A stretch of DNA of 6,789 nt from Cytophagaceae bacterium (GTDB lineage Bacteria > Bacteroidota > Bacteroidia > Cytophagales > Flexibacteraceae), in contig CANHWS010000189.1 in NCBI GenBank assembly GCA_947464365.1, forward strand, positions 1 to 6,789, read 5' to 3'. Below the pieces are notes generated by a model. That model worked only from the letters and a program-made list of their open reading frames with translations, did not search any database and was not told the DNA's origin. This document shows, piece by piece, positions 4,237 through 6,789 of the stretch (position 1 is its first letter; each line of letters opens with the position of its first letter). The position numbers and the translations under genes are program-made.

Positions 4237-6789
4237 ATGCACTCGAACATTCGCCTACTTCTGGCCCTTCTGGCAGTTATTCTGCCATTTTTTGCCCGTG
4301 CCCAATGTGGCACAATCGTAGCTGTTCGAGACACCATTTGCGAAGGCGAAGTTGCGGTTTTCAGGGCAACAGGGTCGTTAAATGGAAGATATACTTGGTA
4401 CTACAACCCAGCCACCAGCCCAGCCATTACTGGAGAAACAGGGCCTACCATATCAGTATCAGGGCTTTTTGCTACTACCACGATTTGGGTCAGGCAACAA
4501 GGCTGTAACACGACCAAAGTTGGGGTTACTGTTGTCGTAAGGCGCACCCCACGTGACTTTTTTACGGGCACTTGCCCCATCCAGAACAATGGTTTAGTTG
4601 CTGCTTACCCATTTAATGGCAATCTACTAGACATCAGCCCAAACGCAAATAACCTAACTGGGAACGGCAATGTCAGATACCAACCCGATCGGAATGGGGT
4701 GCCAAACGGTGCAGTCCTATTTGACCCGAACTCTTATGCCTCGAGACCCGTATCAACCTCCATCAATAGTATTGTCAATGGAATGACGCTAGCGTGTTGG
4801 TCCAAAACAAATAACTTCTTGCTCGAGACACCCTCATCTGGGCCCTACTTTTTTAATGCGCTAGTTTCAAAGTCCGAAAACAGCAATTTAATTTTCCACT
4901 TTCGGTTGCTGATGGCCAATGATGGTCTCATCAGCAGTGGTACTGGTTGGGACAAGGGCTTTTTGATTGGCAACAACTTCAATACTAATCAGTGGTACCA
5001 TACGGCCAGCACATTTGATGGGCAGAAATTCACTTACTATGTTGACGGAGAACCAATTGGGCATATTCTGAATGCGTTGCCTCTGACACCCGATCAAAAT
5101 GACCTCGAGGTTGGTCGGGATCGATCTGGACCAATCAAGAAAATGGATGGTTTGATCGATGACCTTAGGCTCTACAATCAACCGCTCAACAGGGACGAAA
5201 TCCGCACCCTCGCCGACCGTTGCAAACCCTTCCGTGCCAACCTCCCCATCAGCCGCATTTGCGAAAACGACCCCTTCAAGCTCGAGCTGCTAAATGCGGA
5301 GCCTGGCATCCAATACCGCTTGCAGGATAGCACAGGCACCCCGCTCAGCGCCTATTTCACGACCTCTACCACCGACTCATTAACAACCCTCGTCTCCTTC
5401 CCGATCACGGGCAGGTCTCGCCGGGTTTATGTCCAGGCCAACAACAATGGCTGCACACGGGTCTTATCGGCCTCTTGGGGCCTAACGGTGGGCAACGTAC
5501 CCGCTAACCTGATCCCGGATCGGCTGATCACCCAATGCGGCATCGCCCCAGTGACTATCAGCCCCATTATCATCACCATCGGCAGCTGGGTCTGGACACG
5601 TGCTGGCAATGTTGTCAGTACCACCTCGCAAGTTGTGGCGACACAGTCAGGCCAGTACATCACCCAGTTCACCAATCCGCAAGGCTGTGTGGCCCTCGAT
5701 ACAGTCGATGTCGTTTTGAATCCGCTGCCTGCCGTGCCAGAGCTCACTCCCTTGCCATCGGCAGTCGGGATCTATCAGCTTTGCCAAGGAGATAGCATCA
5801 GGGTCACCAGCTCCTATGCAACGGGGAATATCTGGAACGGGGTGCCACTTGCCACCAACAGTTTTCTAATTCAGAACTCGGGGGCCTACACCCTGCAACA
5901 TCGAGATACCAATGGCTGCCTAAGCCCAATCCTTGACTTTAGCTCAACAGCCTCGCCTATACCTGCGATGCCCCAAATGGTCTTTGTTGGTCGGCCCCGA
6001 ATATGCTTAGGCGACTCAACAGAAGTCAGGGTGCTGAACCCAGATCCGGGCCTAATATACACCTGGGAACCGCCCTCCTCTATCTCGCAAGGGACTAGGA
6101 CCTTTGTTTATATCGATAAGCCAGCCAGGGCTTTCGCAAGCAACAATGGCTGCATAAGTATATGCCAAAACTGCCCACAGATAGCTCCCGTCCTACGTCC
6201 TACCATCGTGGCCAATGCAGGGCCAGACCAGCAGATTTGCGCTAGCCTTACACAGACCTCTTTCGGCAGCCCTAACACAGACCCCTTCCTGAAGTTTCGG
6301 TTCCGCTGGGTGCAGGACCCTACCAGTGTTAACCCCTACCTAGGACAGGTCCAGATTGATACCTCTGTTGATGGCTCGGCCCAAGCTCGATTTGTGCCTT
6401 CGCCAGCGCAGCAGTACCCTGTACGGTTCTTGGTTATCCAGCAAGCCATTGACATCAGCGGGCTATGTGATGATCTGGATACAACTGTGGTTACGATCTT
6501 GCCAGCCGTGTTGGGTGTGACCAAAACTGGACCTAATGCGTTTTGTGTAGGGTCCAGCATCACGAATACCGTTACGCCCATCGGGGTGAACCCGGCCTTG
6601 GTACGCTATCGCTGGACCAATGGTGATACAACAGCTACCACCACCATTAGCCGTGCCGGTACCTACGGCGTTACCATGTCAGTCGGTAGCTGCAACCTAG
6701 ACCTGTTCTATTGGGTCGACTCGTTACCACTGCCGAATTTGCAAACAAATGGCCCTGGGGTGGTTTGCACTAACGATCGTCGTTTTGTC
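4237..6789 (+). CDS. Large secreted LamG and Ig-like repeat surface protein (3' end outside window)
   Basis: The frame is open from ATG 4237 to the window end: 851 codons without a stop. Residues 1-22 are a signal peptide (NIRLLLALLAVILPFFARA, probable cleavage before QCG). Residues about 24-108 form an Ig-like module. Residues about 118-328 are a LamG/concanavalin-like jellyroll: NGLVAAYPFNGNLLD, MTLACWSK at 183-190, NQWYHTASTFDG at 251-262, YYVDGEPIG and the closing DGLIDDLRLYNQPL from 304. Ig/PKD-like modules follow, many opened by a Cys (CEND 342, CGIA 434, CQGDS 516, CLGDS 590, GPDQQIC 662-668, CVGSS 770, CTND 844), and several closing with an NGC-like Cys (406, 484, 561, 639, 819). Such proteins act in Bacteroidota as surface adhesins or glycan binders and usually end in a T9SS or gliding-motility C-terminal domain, expected beyond the window. 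The gap of 42 nt after the methyltransferase has no clear promoter or terminator. Confidence 0.92.
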   Translation, partial: MHSNIRLLLALLAVILPFFARAQCGTIVAVRDTICEGEVAVFRATGSLNGRYTWYYNPATSPAITGETGPTISVSGLFATTTIWVRQQGCNTTKVGVTVVVRRTPRDFFTGTCPIQNNGLVAAYPFNGNLLDISPNANNLTGNGNVRYQPDRNGVPNGAVLFDPNSYASRPVSTSINSIVNGMTLACWSKTNNFLLETPSSGPYFFNALVSKSENSNLIFHFRLLMANDGLISSGTGWDKGFLIGNNFNTNQWYHTASTFDGQKFTYYVDGEPIGHILNALPLTPDQNDLEVGRDRSGPIKKMDGLIDDLRLYNQPLNRDEIRTLADRCKPFRANLPISRICENDPFKLELLNAEPGIQYRLQDSTGTPLSAYFTTSTTDSLTTLVSFPITGRSRRVYVQANNNGCTRVLSASWGLTVGNVPANLIPDRLITQCGIAPVTISPIIITIGSWVWTRAGNVVSTTSQVVATQSGQYITQFTNPQGCVALDTVDVVLNPLPAVPELTPLPSAVGIYQLCQGDSIRVTSSYATGNIWNGVPLATNSFLIQNSGAYTLQHRDTNGCLSPILDFSSTASPIPAMPQMVFVGRPRICLGDSTEVRVLNPDPGLIYTWEPPSSISQGTRTFVYIDKPARAFASNNGCISICQNCPQIAPVLRPTIVANAGPDQQICASLTQTSFGSPNTDPFLKFRFRWVQDPTSVNPYLGQVQIDTSVDGSAQARFVPSPAQQYPVRFLVIQQAIDISGLCDDLDTTVVTILPAVLGVTKTGPNAFCVGSSITNTVTPIGVNPALVRYRWTNGDTTATTTISRAGTYGVTMSVGSCNLDLFYWVDSLPLPNLQTNGPGVVCTNDRRFV

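Noticed and set aside
5427..5747. Minus-strand 106-codon and plus-strand 86-codon (5535-5795) frames
   Set aside because: Both lie inside the continuous 4237-6789 frame, which has a signal peptide and recognisable modules. The alternative products look like no protein family and lack starts with any context.

Overview
The window looks like a chromosomal segment from a Bacteroidota bacterium. The direct evidence is a C-terminal type IX secretion (T9SS) sorting domain at the left edge, a large secreted protein made of LamG and cysteine-bracketed Ig-like modules at the right edge, and a promoter of the Bacteroidota form (TTTG, 20-nt spacer, TAAATTTG). No gene start has a clear Shine-Dalgarno sequence, which is also usual for this phylum. 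The species cannot be fixed from the sequence.

Layout: (1) 1-519 is the 3' end of a secreted T9SS cargo gene. (2) 571-1706 is a compact, more AT-rich unit with its own promoter (571-602), a 246-aa protein of unknown function with a hydrophobic Gly/Ala-rich C-terminus, a 79-aa membrane protein 2 nt downstream, and a perfect 15-bp hairpin that probably terminates the transcript. (3) 1617-2256 has no convincing gene. It holds two tandem copies (about 163 bp each, offset 169 bp) of a hairpin-forming element with inverted ends and an internal 9-nt AATCC periodicity. (4) 2257-4194 holds a WbpP/TviC-type UDP-N-acetylhexosamine 4-epimerase and a class I SAM methyltransferase, close together and probably co-transcribed, as in surface polysaccharide pathways. 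(5) 4237-6789 is the 5' part of a very large secreted adhesin-like protein: signal peptide, Ig-like module, LamG-like domain, then at least six Ig/PKD-like modules, still open at the window edge.

How it fits together: the flanking genes encode exported surface proteins and the middle pair probably modifies sugars for surface glycan. The AT-rich two-gene unit and the adjoining repeats look like an accessory insertion between them. The least explained items are the two-gene membrane-protein unit and the tandem hairpin element. Neither can be given a function from sequence alone.
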